Shown in pieces: positions 7,904 through 16,257 of a DNA stretch of 44,801 bases. Positions within the stretch are counted from its first letter, which is position 1. Each line of letters opens with the position of its first letter. Made by a program: the position numbers and the translations under genes. The stretch is taken from the NCBI GenBank assembly GCA_003550345.1, contig PUJZ01000096.1, positions 1-44,801 of the forward strand, written 5' to 3'. Under the pieces are notes generated by a model. That model had not been told where the DNA came from. It did not search any database and was given only the letters and a program-made list of their open reading frames with translations. This stretch comes from Methanomassiliicoccaceae archaeon (lineage in GTDB: Archaea > Thermoplasmatota > Thermoplasmata > Methanomassiliicoccales > Methanomethylophilaceae).

Positions 7904-8388
7904 CGGTAACAGCGGCTGATGTGGACGCCGCCGTCGCCCGGCTCAAGAGGGAGGCGGAGTCGCGCGGCTACCGCCTCAACCCCGACGCCGAGGCGCTGCG
8001 GTCCCTGGCGGAGGGCCTGTTGGTCAACAGCGAGCGATACGGCTATCCCTCCTGCCCCTGCCGGCTATCCTTCGGCGAAAAGGACCAGGACCGGGACATA
8101 ATCTGCCCCTGCGACTACCGCGACCCTGACCTTGACGAGTTCGGCGCCTGTTATTGCGGCCTCTACGTATCGGAGAAGGTGTTCAGGGGGGAGGAGGAGC
8201 TGAGGCCGGTGCCGGAAAGGAGGGGAGCGGATGGGGGGGCCTCCGCTGCCCCCGGGGACGTGAGGGCGACCTTCCCCTACCCGGTCCACCGCTGCCGCGT
8301 CTGCGGCTACCTCTGCGCCCGCGAGGCACCTCCGGAGAAGTGCCCGATCTGCCTGGTCGGCAGGGAGAGGTTCGAGAGGTTCGCCTGA
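7900..8388 (+). CDS. Ferredoxin-thioredoxin reductase catalytic subunit fused to a rubredoxin-like domain
   Basis: Residues 1 to about 105 match the FTR catalytic subunit: three Cys pairs, CPC in SCPCRLSFG, CPC in IICPCDYRD and CYC in GACYCGLYV, which in the family bind a 4Fe-4S cluster next to the active disulfide. After a Gly/Ala-rich linker, residues from about 125 to 162 hold CRVC and CPIC in a rubredoxin-like knuckle pair. In this family electrons pass from ferredoxin through the cluster to a thioredoxin-like partner. The overlapping glutaredoxin gene is the obvious candidate partner. The rubredoxin-like tail could be an extra electron entry point; that is inference. Confidence 0.88.
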   Translation: MTVTAADVDAAVARLKREAESRGYRLNPDAEALRSLAEGLLVNSERYGYPSCPCRLSFGEKDQDRDIICPCDYRDPDLDEFGACYCGLYVSEKVFRGEEELRPVPERRGADGGASAAPGDVRATFPYPVHRCRVCGYLCAREAPPEKCPICLVGRERFERFA

Positions 8389-8475
8389 GGCGGTCAATAT
8401 CCTAACCAGGCAGTCGTCCGCGCATCGGCGGCCGAAGGATGACAGCGGCCACCATGCATCGCCGCGGCGGCACTA

Positions 8476-9363
8476 TCAGCGGACGATCTGCTTGAGGGTG
8501 ATGCTGAAGGTCAGGTCCTGGCCCACCCTCTCGTCGGCGTACTTGAACCAGACGCTTCCATCATCGACCTCATGGAGGTAGAAGGACTCCCCGTCCTTGT
8601 CGACGCCCTTGACGCTGTTGGCCATCTCGGGGGTCAACTGATGCTCGAGGGTGGCGGTCTTGGAGCCGACCGAGATGACCTTCAGGTTCCATCCGCTTCC
8701 CTGGTCGCGGTCCCCGTATGCCCAGTACCTCTCTCCCTGCACGGGCAGGTTCTTGACCATGACCTCGTCGACGTGGGGCTTGAAGCTCTCCACCATCACG
8801 TCCCATCCGTAGAACGGGTCGCTGACGACCAGTCCGGATTTGGCCTCCTCCCCGTAATGGTCCTCGAACTGCGAGAGGCTCATCGTCTGCCTCAGGGGGA
8901 CGTCGTGGACCTTGTCGTGCCTCTCTAGCTTGTCCTGGGGGACCTCGCCGTAGCCCTCCGCGGCGGGTATGGTGACGGTGGTCCGCTCCCCGGGGGCGAG
9001 GCCGATGACGGCGGTCTCGAACTTCTGCAGCAGCCTACCCTCGCCGATGACGAACTCCATCGGCTCGTACTGGCCCTCGTCCTTCATCTGGAACTCGAAG
9101 CTCTTGGGCACCCGCTCATCGGCGGCCACCTCGTATAGCGAGGTGTCGAAGACCCAGCCATTGGCATAGCTGCCCACATAGTCCACCTTCACCGTGTCCC
9201 CGGTCGCCGCCACGCGGGGGCCGGGGTCGTCCTCGGTGGAGATCCTGTCCCCCACCGCTATGCCGGCGACGATCAGGAAACAGACTACCAGCACCACTGC
9301 CGGAATGAGAATGGGGGCGTCGACGGCCTTGCGGTCGGCACGTATGGAGGGCAGGCTCCTCAT
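8476..9363 (-). CDS. Membrane-anchored FKBP-type peptidyl-prolyl isomerase
   Basis: About 295 residues. A single N-terminal membrane segment (ILIPAVVLVVCFLIVAGIAV, about residues 18-37) is followed by an FKBP domain with VKVDYVGSYANGWVFDTS, VIGEGRLLQKFETAVIGL and PAAEGYGE. A long C-terminal half follows, as in large archaeal FKBPs with an inserted flap region. The catalytic domain should face outside the cell and help fold exported proteins. I chose ATG 9363, preceded by AGGTG and a TATA element about 26 bases upstream; GTG 9372 is the longer alternative. It is divergent from thrS. Confidence 0.87.
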   Translation of the reverse strand: MRSLPSIRADRKAVDAPILIPAVVLVVCFLIVAGIAVGDRISTEDDPGPRVAATGDTVKVDYVGSYANGWVFDTSLYEVAADERVPKSFEFQMKDEGQYEPMEFVIGEGRLLQKFETAVIGLAPGERTTVTIPAAEGYGEVPQDKLERHDKVHDVPLRQTMSLSQFEDHYGEEAKSGLVVSDPFYGWDVMVESFKPHVDEVMVKNLPVQGERYWAYGDRDQGSGWNLKVISVGSKTATLEHQLTPEMANSVKGVDKDGESFYLHEVDDGSVWFKYADERVGQDLTFSITLKQIVR

Positions 9364-9384
9364 CGAACGCACCTATCATAGGTA

Positions 9385-9394
9385 TGATATAAAA
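9385..9394 (-). promoter_or_regulatory. TATA element for the FKBP gene
   Basis: Minus-strand TTTTATATCA, centred about 26 bases before ATG 9363. Confidence 0.5.
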
Positions 9395-9443
9395 TTCCTT
9401 GCTTCCAGCTTCCTCGGCGCGGGCATCCTGGACCTACAACCAA

Positions 9444-9451
9444 TTTAAATA
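9444..9451 (+). promoter_or_regulatory. TATA element for thrS
   Basis: TTTAAATA about 31 bases before ATG 9479; the transcript should have a leader of only a few bases. Confidence 0.6.
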
Positions 9452-9478
9452 TCTGAGTCTGAATCTGACAACGATCCC

Positions 9479-11317
9479 ATGCGAGCACTCTACATCCACG
9501 CTGACTTCATGGAGTTCGAGGCCAAGAAGAAGACCCCGGTGGCGGAGGACATCCCCGCGCCGATGCATGAGGGCCGCATGGAGGAGGCGTTGGTCGCGTT
9601 CCTGACCGTGGAGAGCGTGGACGAGGATGATCCGCAGCAGGTCTGCGACGCGGCGGTGGATGACATAATGGAGACCGCCGCCAGAGTCGGGGCCGAGAGG
9701 GTGATGCTCTACCCCTACGCGCACCTGAGCAACGATCTTTCGTCTCCGAAGGCGGCGACCTCGATGATGAGGAGCATGGAGGAGGCCATCTCCGCCAGGG
9801 GCATGGAGGTATCCAGGGCCCCCTTCGGCTGGTACAAGGCCTTCAGCGTCAGGTGCAAGGGGCACCCCCTGTCGGAGCTGTCCCGCGACTTCGCCCCCAA
9901 GGCGGTGAAGGAGGAGCGCAAGGCCGAGGGCAGCTTCCTCATCCTCACCCCGGAAGGCGAGGAGGTCGGCGTGACGGAGCACCGGGGAGGGAGCGAGTGC
10001 TTCCGTGAGATGGTGGACAAGGAGGCGCTGAAGAAGGAGGGGATAGCCATATCCGAGGAGCCCAAATACCTCCGCCTCTGCCGGAAGTTCGGCATACAAT
10101 GGGAGGCGATGAGCGACGTGGGCCATATGGCGTACACCCCCAACGGGGCGCTGATGTTCGACCTCGTGGCCGACTACGCCACCGGGATAGTCAACGACCT
10201 CGGGCTGCCCATCTACATGGTCAGGGGGACGAACATGTTCTCCCTCGACGAGGAGCCGGTCAAGGAGCATGCCGACCTGTTCGGGGACCGCCTCTACACC
10301 GTCAAGACGGGGAAGCAGAGCTTCGTCATGCGCTACGCCGCCTGCCACCAGCAGTTCGCCATGATGAAGAACTGGAACATGAGCTACCGCCAGCTCCCCT
10401 TCGGGGCCTTCGAGGTGGCCGACTCCTACCGGCTCGAGCAGTCGGGGGAGACGATGCTCTGCTTCCGCACCCGCCGCCTCAACATGCCCGACCTGCACGT
10501 GGTCTGCAAGGACATGCCCGAGGCGCAGGAGAACTTCAAGCTCCTCGACGAGAGGATATTGGCGGAGATGGAGGCCCTCGGCAGGGAGTACGAGCTGCTC
10601 ATAAACCTCTCCTCGCGGGAGGCCTATGAGGAGAACCGGGAGATGATCCTCGGGCTGCTGCGCAAGCATGGCCGGCCGGCGCTGCTCCACTTCTACCCTG
10701 AGGGCGCCAATTACTATTGGACCATAAACATCGAGTACCATATACTCGACCAGATGAAGAGGGCCCGGGAGATCGGCACCGTGCAGATCGATGTGGGCAA
10801 TGCCGAGCGCTTCGGCATAACCTATGCGGGCAGCGAGGCGGAGAGGAGGCACCCCATCATCCTCCACACCGCGGTGATAGGCACCATCGAGAGGTACCTC
10901 TACACCATCCTGGACACGGCGGTGATGATGGAGTCCCAGGGACGGGTGGGGCACCTGCCGGTCTGGCTGACGCCGGAGCAGCTCCGGCTGCTTCCGGTGG
11001 GGGAGGCGCACCTGCCCAAGGCCCAGGAGATCGCTGACGAGCTGGAGAGGGCCGGTGTCCGCGTGGGCATCGACGACAGCGACGCCACCGTGGGCAAGAA
11101 GGTGCGCCGCGCCAAGCAGGATTGGTGCTCCTACGTGGCCGTGGTCGGCGACAGGGAGGCGGAGAGCGGGGCGCTCAAGGTGTACATACGAGCCGAGAAC
11201 CAGGACGAGGAGATGGACGCCCCATCGCTCGCTCGGCGCATCGCCGCTGAGACCGAGGGCAAGCCCTTCCGGCGCCTCTACATGCCCCGCGAGCTCAGCC
11301 GCAGGGTGGACTTCTGA
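9479..11317 (+). CDS. thrS: Threonyl-tRNA synthetase (archaeal type)
   Basis: Charges tRNA-Thr with threonine. The N-terminal part (MRALYIHADFMEF, about residues 1-140) is the archaeal editing domain related to D-aminoacyl-tRNA deacylase, not the bacterial TGS/N2 type. The class II core has MRYAACHQQF, whose Cys fits the zinc-binding position, then YRQLPFGAFEVADSYR (motif 2) and GTIERYLYTILD (motif 3). The anticodon-binding domain follows from about residue 510. The 612-residue length is normal for archaea. Transcription is divergent from the FKBP gene. Identification is secure. Confidence 0.96.
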   Translation: MRALYIHADFMEFEAKKKTPVAEDIPAPMHEGRMEEALVAFLTVESVDEDDPQQVCDAAVDDIMETAARVGAERVMLYPYAHLSNDLSSPKAATSMMRSMEEAISARGMEVSRAPFGWYKAFSVRCKGHPLSELSRDFAPKAVKEERKAEGSFLILTPEGEEVGVTEHRGGSECFREMVDKEALKKEGIAISEEPKYLRLCRKFGIQWEAMSDVGHMAYTPNGALMFDLVADYATGIVNDLGLPIYMVRGTNMFSLDEEPVKEHADLFGDRLYTVKTGKQSFVMRYAACHQQFAMMKNWNMSYRQLPFGAFEVADSYRLEQSGETMLCFRTRRLNMPDLHVVCKDMPEAQENFKLLDERILAEMEALGREYELLINLSSREAYEENREMILGLLRKHGRPALLHFYPEGANYYWTINIEYHILDQMKRAREIGTVQIDVGNAERFGITYAGSEAERRHPIILHTAVIGTIERYLYTILDTAVMMESQGRVGHLPVWLTPEQLRLLPVGEAHLPKAQEIADELERAGVRVGIDDSDATVGKKVRRAKQDWCSYVAVVGDREAESGALKVYIRAENQDEEMDAPSLARRIAAETEGKPFRRLYMPRELSRRVDF

Positions 11318-11401
11318 CCCGGGCGCGGAATCGCCGCAGCGCTGCACGGCCGGGCTTGCTCCGCCCCGGGAGCGCCAGGTGGCCCCTTTCGTGGGGGCTG
11401 C

Positions 11402-11420
11402 AAAGGAAAACCGTTCCTTT
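11402..11420. promoter_or_regulatory. 19-base dyad abutting a TATA box (candidate operator)
   Basis: AAAGGAA-aaccg-TTCCTTT is a perfect 7+7 inverted repeat that runs into the TATA box of the next gene and covers the BRE position. A protein bound here would be expected to block TFB/TBP. The regulator is unknown. Confidence 0.5.
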
Positions 11421-11428
11421 TAAATAAA
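11418..11428 (+). promoter_or_regulatory. TATA element for the acidic surface protein
   Basis: TTTAAATAAAT centred about 29 bases before ATG 11452, predicting a leaderless mRNA. Confidence 0.65.
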
Positions 11429-11451
11429 TCGCGCATAGGGATTAATCAAAC

Positions 11452-13032
11452 ATGAAAGAGTGGAGCGGACGGCGTAGCAGACCGGTGGCCGCCATCGTGG
11501 CCGCGGTCATGGTCGTATCCCTTGCCTCCGTGCTGTTCGCCTCCCCGGCCGGTGCTGACGTCTCCGACGCCGAGGCCCCGGAATGGGAGGAGGGCATGGG
11601 AACGGCCTTGGAGATGGAGTTCGACCTGCTCTCCGTCTATGAGAAGAACAGCGATGAGGTCGAGAGCTCAGTGGAGGGGATGATGGAGAACCTCTCCGAG
11701 GAACTGAACATCACCCTGGAGCTTGAAGAGCTTTCCATGAACGAAGGCGAGATCTCCGCCCACAAGCTCTATGAGATAGAGGAGGAGACCGATGAGACGG
11801 TCACCTTCGCCAGCAAGTTCGCCGCTAAGGCCCTGGTCGATGGCGCTGCCTCCTTCGGGATGAAGGGGGCGCCCGCTGCCGGCCAATACGATGACCTGGA
11901 GGAGCTCAAGGGCGCCGATGAGGAGGATATCGACAACTCCGTGTCCATGGACCTGGCCATGGCTCTGACGCAGTCACTGCGGGTGACCCATGACAAGGAG
12001 ACCATGGACATCGTCGACCTGGAGCTCTTCGTCAGGCCGACGACGGTAATCGATATGCATATCGAGAGCCTGCCGCACATGGCAGAGAACGAGGAGGGCA
12101 TCGAGCTGACCTACGACAGCCTGGATGTGGATCTGGTCAATGACGTCGGCGCCGAGCTGGCCCTGGAGTTCGTGCCCCCGTTCAAGCTGATGGACCTTCC
12201 CATGGAGGAGGATGCCGAGTGGAGCACCGAGACCGAGGAGGTCCGCATAAGCGGTGAGGTCATGGGCAGCATAGACCTGGATGTGAGCGGCGAGTCGCCG
12301 ATGGCGCAGGAGATCGAGGACGGAGTGGACGAAGCCTTGGAGCAGATCAACGAGGAGTTCCCTGAGGTCCAAGGGCTGGAGGAGCTCCCCATAGAGCTGG
12401 ACGAGCTGAGCGTGCCCGCCGCCGCGCTTCCCGACCTGGAGGATAACATCAGCGGCGAGATGCTCATCGAGGACGGCGTCCTCCCCGAGCAGGCCATCGA
12501 GGTCCCGGAGATCCCCATGCATAAGACGGGGAGCAACGAGACCGACCTCCTCGCCATTCATGGGCTGATGGAGGAGAACCTGACCGTGAACTGGTTCATG
12601 CCGGTGGGCATGCCGGTGCCCGGCGTGGTGGAGATACCCTTCGAGGATATGCAGGAGCTTCCGTTCGAGCATGACAACTGCTCCGTCTACATCGGAGGAA
12701 TCCCCTATTCCAAGTCCGCCTTGGACATCGAAGAGTGGGACAGTGCTCTGGAGGAGCGCGCAGAGGACGTGGAGATGATGGTAGTGCTGATGGCGTACCA
12801 TGAGGGGCTGTCGATCGCCGAGGAGTTCTCCTTCGAGACTGTCAGCCCCGCCAGCGCCCAGGATTCCTTTGAGGCAGTCCAGAGCGAGCAGGAGGCCTTG
12901 TTCGAGGAGCCTGAGGAGGAGGATCCCGGCCTAATTGAGGAGCTCTTCCTCGAGCCGCCGTACTACGGCGCCATAGGCGCGGCCGCCATCATCTTGGGCC
13001 TGGCCGCCCTGTTCCTGATCCGCAGGGGCTGA
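11452..13032 (+). CDS. Large acidic cell-surface protein, membrane-anchored at the C-terminus
   Basis: A 526-residue protein of no family I recognise. It has a basic N-terminus (RRSRP) and a Sec-type signal segment (about 13-30) with a likely cut after SPAGA. A very Glu/Asp-rich ectodomain (about 37-495) follows, with many short amphipathic stretches and few cysteines. The C-terminus is an acidic run, one membrane segment (GAIGAAAIILGLAALFLI, about 505-523) and the stop-transfer tail RRG. It is therefore predicted to be exported and anchored, like many archaeal S-layer or surface proteins. It has its own strong promoter with a dyad at the BRE, suggesting control. Function unknown. Confidence 0.8.
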   Translation: MKEWSGRRSRPVAAIVAAVMVVSLASVLFASPAGADVSDAEAPEWEEGMGTALEMEFDLLSVYEKNSDEVESSVEGMMENLSEELNITLELEELSMNEGEISAHKLYEIEEETDETVTFASKFAAKALVDGAASFGMKGAPAAGQYDDLEELKGADEEDIDNSVSMDLAMALTQSLRVTHDKETMDIVDLELFVRPTTVIDMHIESLPHMAENEEGIELTYDSLDVDLVNDVGAELALEFVPPFKLMDLPMEEDAEWSTETEEVRISGEVMGSIDLDVSGESPMAQEIEDGVDEALEQINEEFPEVQGLEELPIELDELSVPAAALPDLEDNISGEMLIEDGVLPEQAIEVPEIPMHKTGSNETDLLAIHGLMEENLTVNWFMPVGMPVPGVVEIPFEDMQELPFEHDNCSVYIGGIPYSKSALDIEEWDSALEERAEDVEMMVVLMAYHEGLSIAEEFSFETVSPASAQDSFEAVQSEQEALFEEPEEEDPGLIEELFLEPPYYGAIGAAAIILGLAALFLIRRG

Positions 13033-13111
13033 GCCGGACCTGCAAACCCTTTTCCTCTCCCCTCCATGGCCGTCCTATCATAGGAGCTCCCCGGGCGGGC
13101 CGACGGCCCAT

Positions 13112-13120
13112 AACAAATAT
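13112..13120 (+). promoter_or_regulatory. TATA-like element for the 64-aa gene
   Basis: ACAAATATC. The predicted start site near 13142 leaves a short leader containing GGAGG (13145-13149), eight bases before ATG 13158. Confidence 0.45.
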
Positions 13121-13157
13121 CTACGGCCCCTCCCATGGATCCGTCGGAGGACGCTCC

Positions 13158-13352
13158 ATGTGCTGTTTTCCAGATATCGCGGAACTGACCGACGAGGAGA
13201 TAGCGAGGGTCAATGCGGCCGAGGACGAGCTCGGTGTGCTGCTGGTGGCGTACAAGGCCATGCCCGCGTACAGCTCCCTCAGCGCCGATGAGCTCGAAGA
13301 GCTGCAGTCATTGGAGTCCAGGCTGGGGGTCAGGCTGGTCGCCTACGACTGA
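13158..13352 (+). CDS. Small protein built of two repeats (64 aa)
   Basis: Starts MCCFPDIAE and then contains two copies of a helix-strand unit of about 24 residues. Copy 1 (about 10-33) is LTDEEIARV... ending ELGVLLVAYK; copy 2 (about 42-64) is LSADELEEL... ending RLGVRLVAYD. About ten of 24 positions are identical. The start is supported by the Shine-Dalgarno GGAGG. There is no signal peptide or membrane segment. No family is recognised. The adjacent CC at the N-terminus could bind a metal, but nothing else supports that. Confidence 0.72.
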   Translation: MCCFPDIAELTDEEIARVNAAEDELGVLLVAYKAMPAYSSLSADELEELQSLESRLGVRLVAYD

Positions 13353-13396
13353 GGGGCATCCGGGCCGACGCTGCGGACGCACTCCGTTCTTTGGCC

Positions 13397-14509
13397 TCAA
13401 TCCGAGCGGATGCACTCGATGACGTGGTCGGTGACCTCCTGCGTACGGAGGGCCCCTCCCAGGTCAGGGGTGGTGGCCCCCGCCCGCAGCGATTCGGAGA
13501 GCGCCGACTCCAGCATCTCCGCCTCCTTGGGGAACCCGAGATGCTCCAGCATCATCCTCGCCGCCATCAGCGCCGCGAACGGGTTGGCCTTGCCCTGCCC
13601 GGCGATGTCCGGGGCCGAGCCGTGGATGGGCTCGAACATGCTCACGCCCTCCGGGTTTATGTTCCCGGAGGCGCCCATGCCGAGCCCCCCTCCCAGCTGG
13701 GCGCCCAGGTCGGTCAGGATGTCCCCGAACAGATTGGGGACCGCCACGGTGCCGAAGGTCTCCGGTCTGACCAGCATCGCCATCGCCATCGCGTCGACGT
13801 ACATGAAGTCCAGGCCCATGCCCGCCTCCTCGGCCTTACGCTGGAATATCTCCCTCTGCATGCCGTAGATGGAGGAGCAGACATTGGCCTTGTCCACCAG
13901 GGTGACCTTGTCGTGCCCCTTATCGGCCGCGTATCGGAACGCGTAGTCGGCGAAGCGCTCCACCCCTCTGCGGGAAAGCACACCGATCTCGAACGCGAAC
14001 TCGTCCTCGGGCTCGGACTTCGCTTTCAGCTTCAGGTCGAGGCTGTAGAGGCCCCGCTTGATCGACATCTTCTGCTTCATCTCCTCGGGGACGAGCTTCC
14101 CGCCGGCGCCGATGTAGAAGTCCTCGGTGTTCTCGCGGAGGAAATGGATGTCGAAATCGGTCTCCCTCTTCAGCGGAACGAAGGGATGCCAGGACTTGAC
14201 CGGCCTCAGGTTTATGTACTGGTCGAAGCGGGCGCGCATCGCCAGCAGCACACCCTTCTCCAGGATGCCCGGCTTGACGCGGGGGTCCCCGATGGCGCCG
14301 AAGTATATGGCGTCCATGCCTGACAGGGCCTCGAACTCCTCCTCGGTGACCAGCACCCCGTCGCGCAGATAGCGCTCCGAGCCGATGTCGTACTCCACGC
14401 TGTGGTATCGGAAGGGGCTCATCTCGGCGATGGCCTCGAGCACCCTCATGCCCTCCGCCACCACCTCATGGCCTATGCCGTCGCCGGGGACCACTGCTAT
14501 CGACCTCAT
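13397..14509 (-). CDS. leuB: 3-isopropylmalate dehydrogenase
   Basis: NAD-dependent oxidative decarboxylation of 3-isopropylmalate in leucine synthesis. The beta-decarboxylating dehydrogenase fold shows VVPGDGIGHEV at the N-terminus, RFDQYINLRPVKSW, the ENTEDFYIGAG loop, and NLFGDILTDLGAQLGGGLGM with the metal-binding aspartates. About 370 residues is normal. ATG 14509 overlaps the leuD stop by one base (TGATG), so a longer upstream reading is rejected. The last gene of leuACDB. Related methanogen enzymes act on homologous substrates (coenzyme B or isoleucine routes), so the exact substrate is inferred from the operon. Confidence 0.92.
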   Translation of the reverse strand: MRSIAVVPGDGIGHEVVAEGMRVLEAIAEMSPFRYHSVEYDIGSERYLRDGVLVTEEEFEALSGMDAIYFGAIGDPRVKPGILEKGVLLAMRARFDQYINLRPVKSWHPFVPLKRETDFDIHFLRENTEDFYIGAGGKLVPEEMKQKMSIKRGLYSLDLKLKAKSEPEDEFAFEIGVLSRRGVERFADYAFRYAADKGHDKVTLVDKANVCSSIYGMQREIFQRKAEEAGMGLDFMYVDAMAMAMLVRPETFGTVAVPNLFGDILTDLGAQLGGGLGMGASGNINPEGVSMFEPIHGSAPDIAGQGKANPFAALMAARMMLEHLGFPKEAEMLESALSESLRAGATTPDLGGALRTQEVTDHVIECIRSD

Positions 14510-14994
14510 CAGAAGCGCCCCTCCTTGATGAGCTGCATGAGCCCCCCGGCGGATATGAGCTCGCTCACGAACTCCGGATACTGGGGGAACCCGTTCACCG
14601 CGCCGCTGCTGAGGTTCAATACCTTGCCCTCCTCGGGCCTGACCTCCAGCTCGTCCCCGTCCTCGGCCTCGACAGGGCATTCCACCAGCAGCAGGCCCAC
14701 GTTCAATGAGTTGCGGAAGAAGATGCGGGCGAAGGACTCCGCCACGACGCATGACACCCCCGCCTGCAGCAGGGACCGGGGGGCGTGCTCGCGGGATGAG
14801 CCGCAGCCGAAGTTCTTCCCGGCGACGATGATGTCCCCCTTCTCAATGTTCCCGGCCAGTTCGGGGCGCACCTTCTCGAAGATGAATTCGTCCATCTTGT
14901 CCAGATTCTCGGAGACCAGCCTCTCGGCGGGGATAATCTGGTCGGTGTCGACATGGTCCCCGAACCTCCATACCTTTCCTTTGACCGCATCCAT
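14509..14994 (-). CDS. leuD: 3-isopropylmalate dehydratase small subunit
   Basis: A 161-residue swivel-domain subunit of the aconitase superfamily: VWRFGDHVDTDQIIPAER at the N-terminus, then GKNFGCGSSREHAP, the substrate-loop signature. It pairs with LeuC to isomerise 2- to 3-isopropylmalate. It abuts leuC with no spacer and overlaps leuB by one base. Methanogens usually have a second LeuCD-like pair (AksDE) for coenzyme B; the leuA/leuB context favours the leucine role, with dual use possible. Confidence 0.93.
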   Translation of the reverse strand: MDAVKGKVWRFGDHVDTDQIIPAERLVSENLDKMDEFIFEKVRPELAGNIEKGDIIVAGKNFGCGSSREHAPRSLLQAGVSCVVAESFARIFFRNSLNVGLLLVECPVEAEDGDELEVRPEEGKVLNLSSGAVNGFPQYPEFVSELISAGGLMQLIKEGRF

Positions 14995-16257
14995 TCAGAC
15001 CGCCTCCAGGTCCTCGGGGGTGACTATCCTGCCCGCGACCGCCGACGCCGCCACCACACCGGGCCCGGCCAGATAGACCTCGGAGTCCTTGTGCCCCATG
15101 CGACCGATGAAGTTCCGGTTGGTGGATGCTATGCACCGCTCACCGGCGGCGAGTATGCCCATATGCCCTCCCAGGCAGGCGCCGCAGGTCGGCCCTGACA
15201 CGTAGGCCCCGGACTCCATGAAAGTCTCCAAGAGGCCCTCCTGCATCGCCTGCCGGTAGACCCTCGGGGAGGCGGGGACCACTATGAACCGCACATCGGG
15301 ATGGACGGACCTTCCCTTCACCACTTCCGCGGCTATCCTGAGGTCCTCTATCCTCCCGTTGGTGCAGGACCCGAGCCAGGCCTGGTCGATGCTGACATCG
15401 GCGTCCTTCACGGGACGGCCGTTCTCAGGGAGATGGGGGAAGGCCACCATGGGCTCTATCTCCCCCAGGTCGTAATGCAGCGTGAGGCAGTACTCCGCGC
15501 CGTCATCGGCCTCGTAGGACTGGTAATCGCCCTTCACCGTGTCGGCGATGTACTCCTCGGTCAAGGAGTCGCAGGGGAATATGCCGGCCTTGCCGCCGGC
15601 CTCTATAGCCATGTTCGCGATCGTGAGGCGGTCGCTCACCGGGACCTGGGCAATCCCGTCCCCCGCGAACTCGAAGGCCTTGTAGGTGGCGCCGTCCACG
15701 CCGATGTCGGTGATGATGCGGATCACCAGGTCCTTCCCTCCCACGCCTGGGCGGAATCCGCCGCTCAGGACCACCCTGATGCTCTCCGGGACCTTGAACC
15801 AGAGGCGGCCGGTGGCGAACACCGCCGCCGCCTCGGTGGAGCCGACGCCGGTGGAGAAGGCCCCCAGGCCCCCGTAGGTGCAGGTGTGGGAGTCAGCGCC
15901 GACGATCAGCCTGCCCGGAGCGGCGAAGCCCTCGTCCACCATCAGCTGGTGGCATACTCCGCTGCGGCCCACCTCGAAATAGTTCCCGATGCCCCAGCGG
16001 CGGGCGAACTCCCTCATCTCCTTGGCCTGCTCCGCGGATGCCACGTCCTTGTTGGGCACGTAGTGGTCCGGTATCAGGACCATCCTCTCCCGCACCGGCT
16101 CCATCCCCAGCTCCTCGAACTCCCGGAACGCTATCGGGCCGGTCACATCGTTAACCATGACGTAGTCCACCTCCGCGTTGACTATCTGGCCCGCGTAGGC
16201 GTCCACGCCTGATTTGGCGGAGAGGATCTTCTCCGCGATCGTCTTTCCCCTGCTCAT
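14995..16257 (-). CDS. leuC: 3-isopropylmalate dehydratase large subunit
   Basis: A 420-residue 4Fe-4S dehydratase subunit. Cluster cysteines are visible in LGSCTNGRIEDL and in GPTCGACLGGHMG, and ADSHTCTYGGLGAF is the conserved substrate segment. MSRGKTIAEKIL is a typical N-terminus. ATG 16257 overlaps the leuA stop by four bases (ATGA). The length matches the archaeal LeuC/HacA class, which is shorter than bacterial LeuC. The partner is LeuD, immediately downstream. Confidence 0.94.
   Translation of the reverse strand: MSRGKTIAEKILSAKSGVDAYAGQIVNAEVDYVMVNDVTGPIAFREFEELGMEPVRERMVLIPDHYVPNKDVASAEQAKEMREFARRWGIGNYFEVGRSGVCHQLMVDEGFAAPGRLIVGADSHTCTYGGLGAFSTGVGSTEAAAVFATGRLWFKVPESIRVVLSGGFRPGVGGKDLVIRIITDIGVDGATYKAFEFAGDGIAQVPVSDRLTIANMAIEAGGKAGIFPCDSLTEEYIADTVKGDYQSYEADDGAEYCLTLHYDLGEIEPMVAFPHLPENGRPVKDADVSIDQAWLGSCTNGRIEDLRIAAEVVKGRSVHPDVRFIVVPASPRVYRQAMQEGLLETFMESGAYVSGPTCGACLGGHMGILAAGERCIASTNRNFIGRMGHKDSEVYLAGPGVVAASAVAGRIVTPEDLEAV

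Noticed and set aside
9434-11347. 637-codon open frame on the minus strand opposite thrS
   Set aside because: Shadow of a GC-rich gene: low-complexity His/Leu/Gly/Val composition, no domain, and it fully overlaps a certain ThrRS gene. The same applies to the other long antisense frames, for example opposite argH/thiDN, leuA, lonB and hel308.
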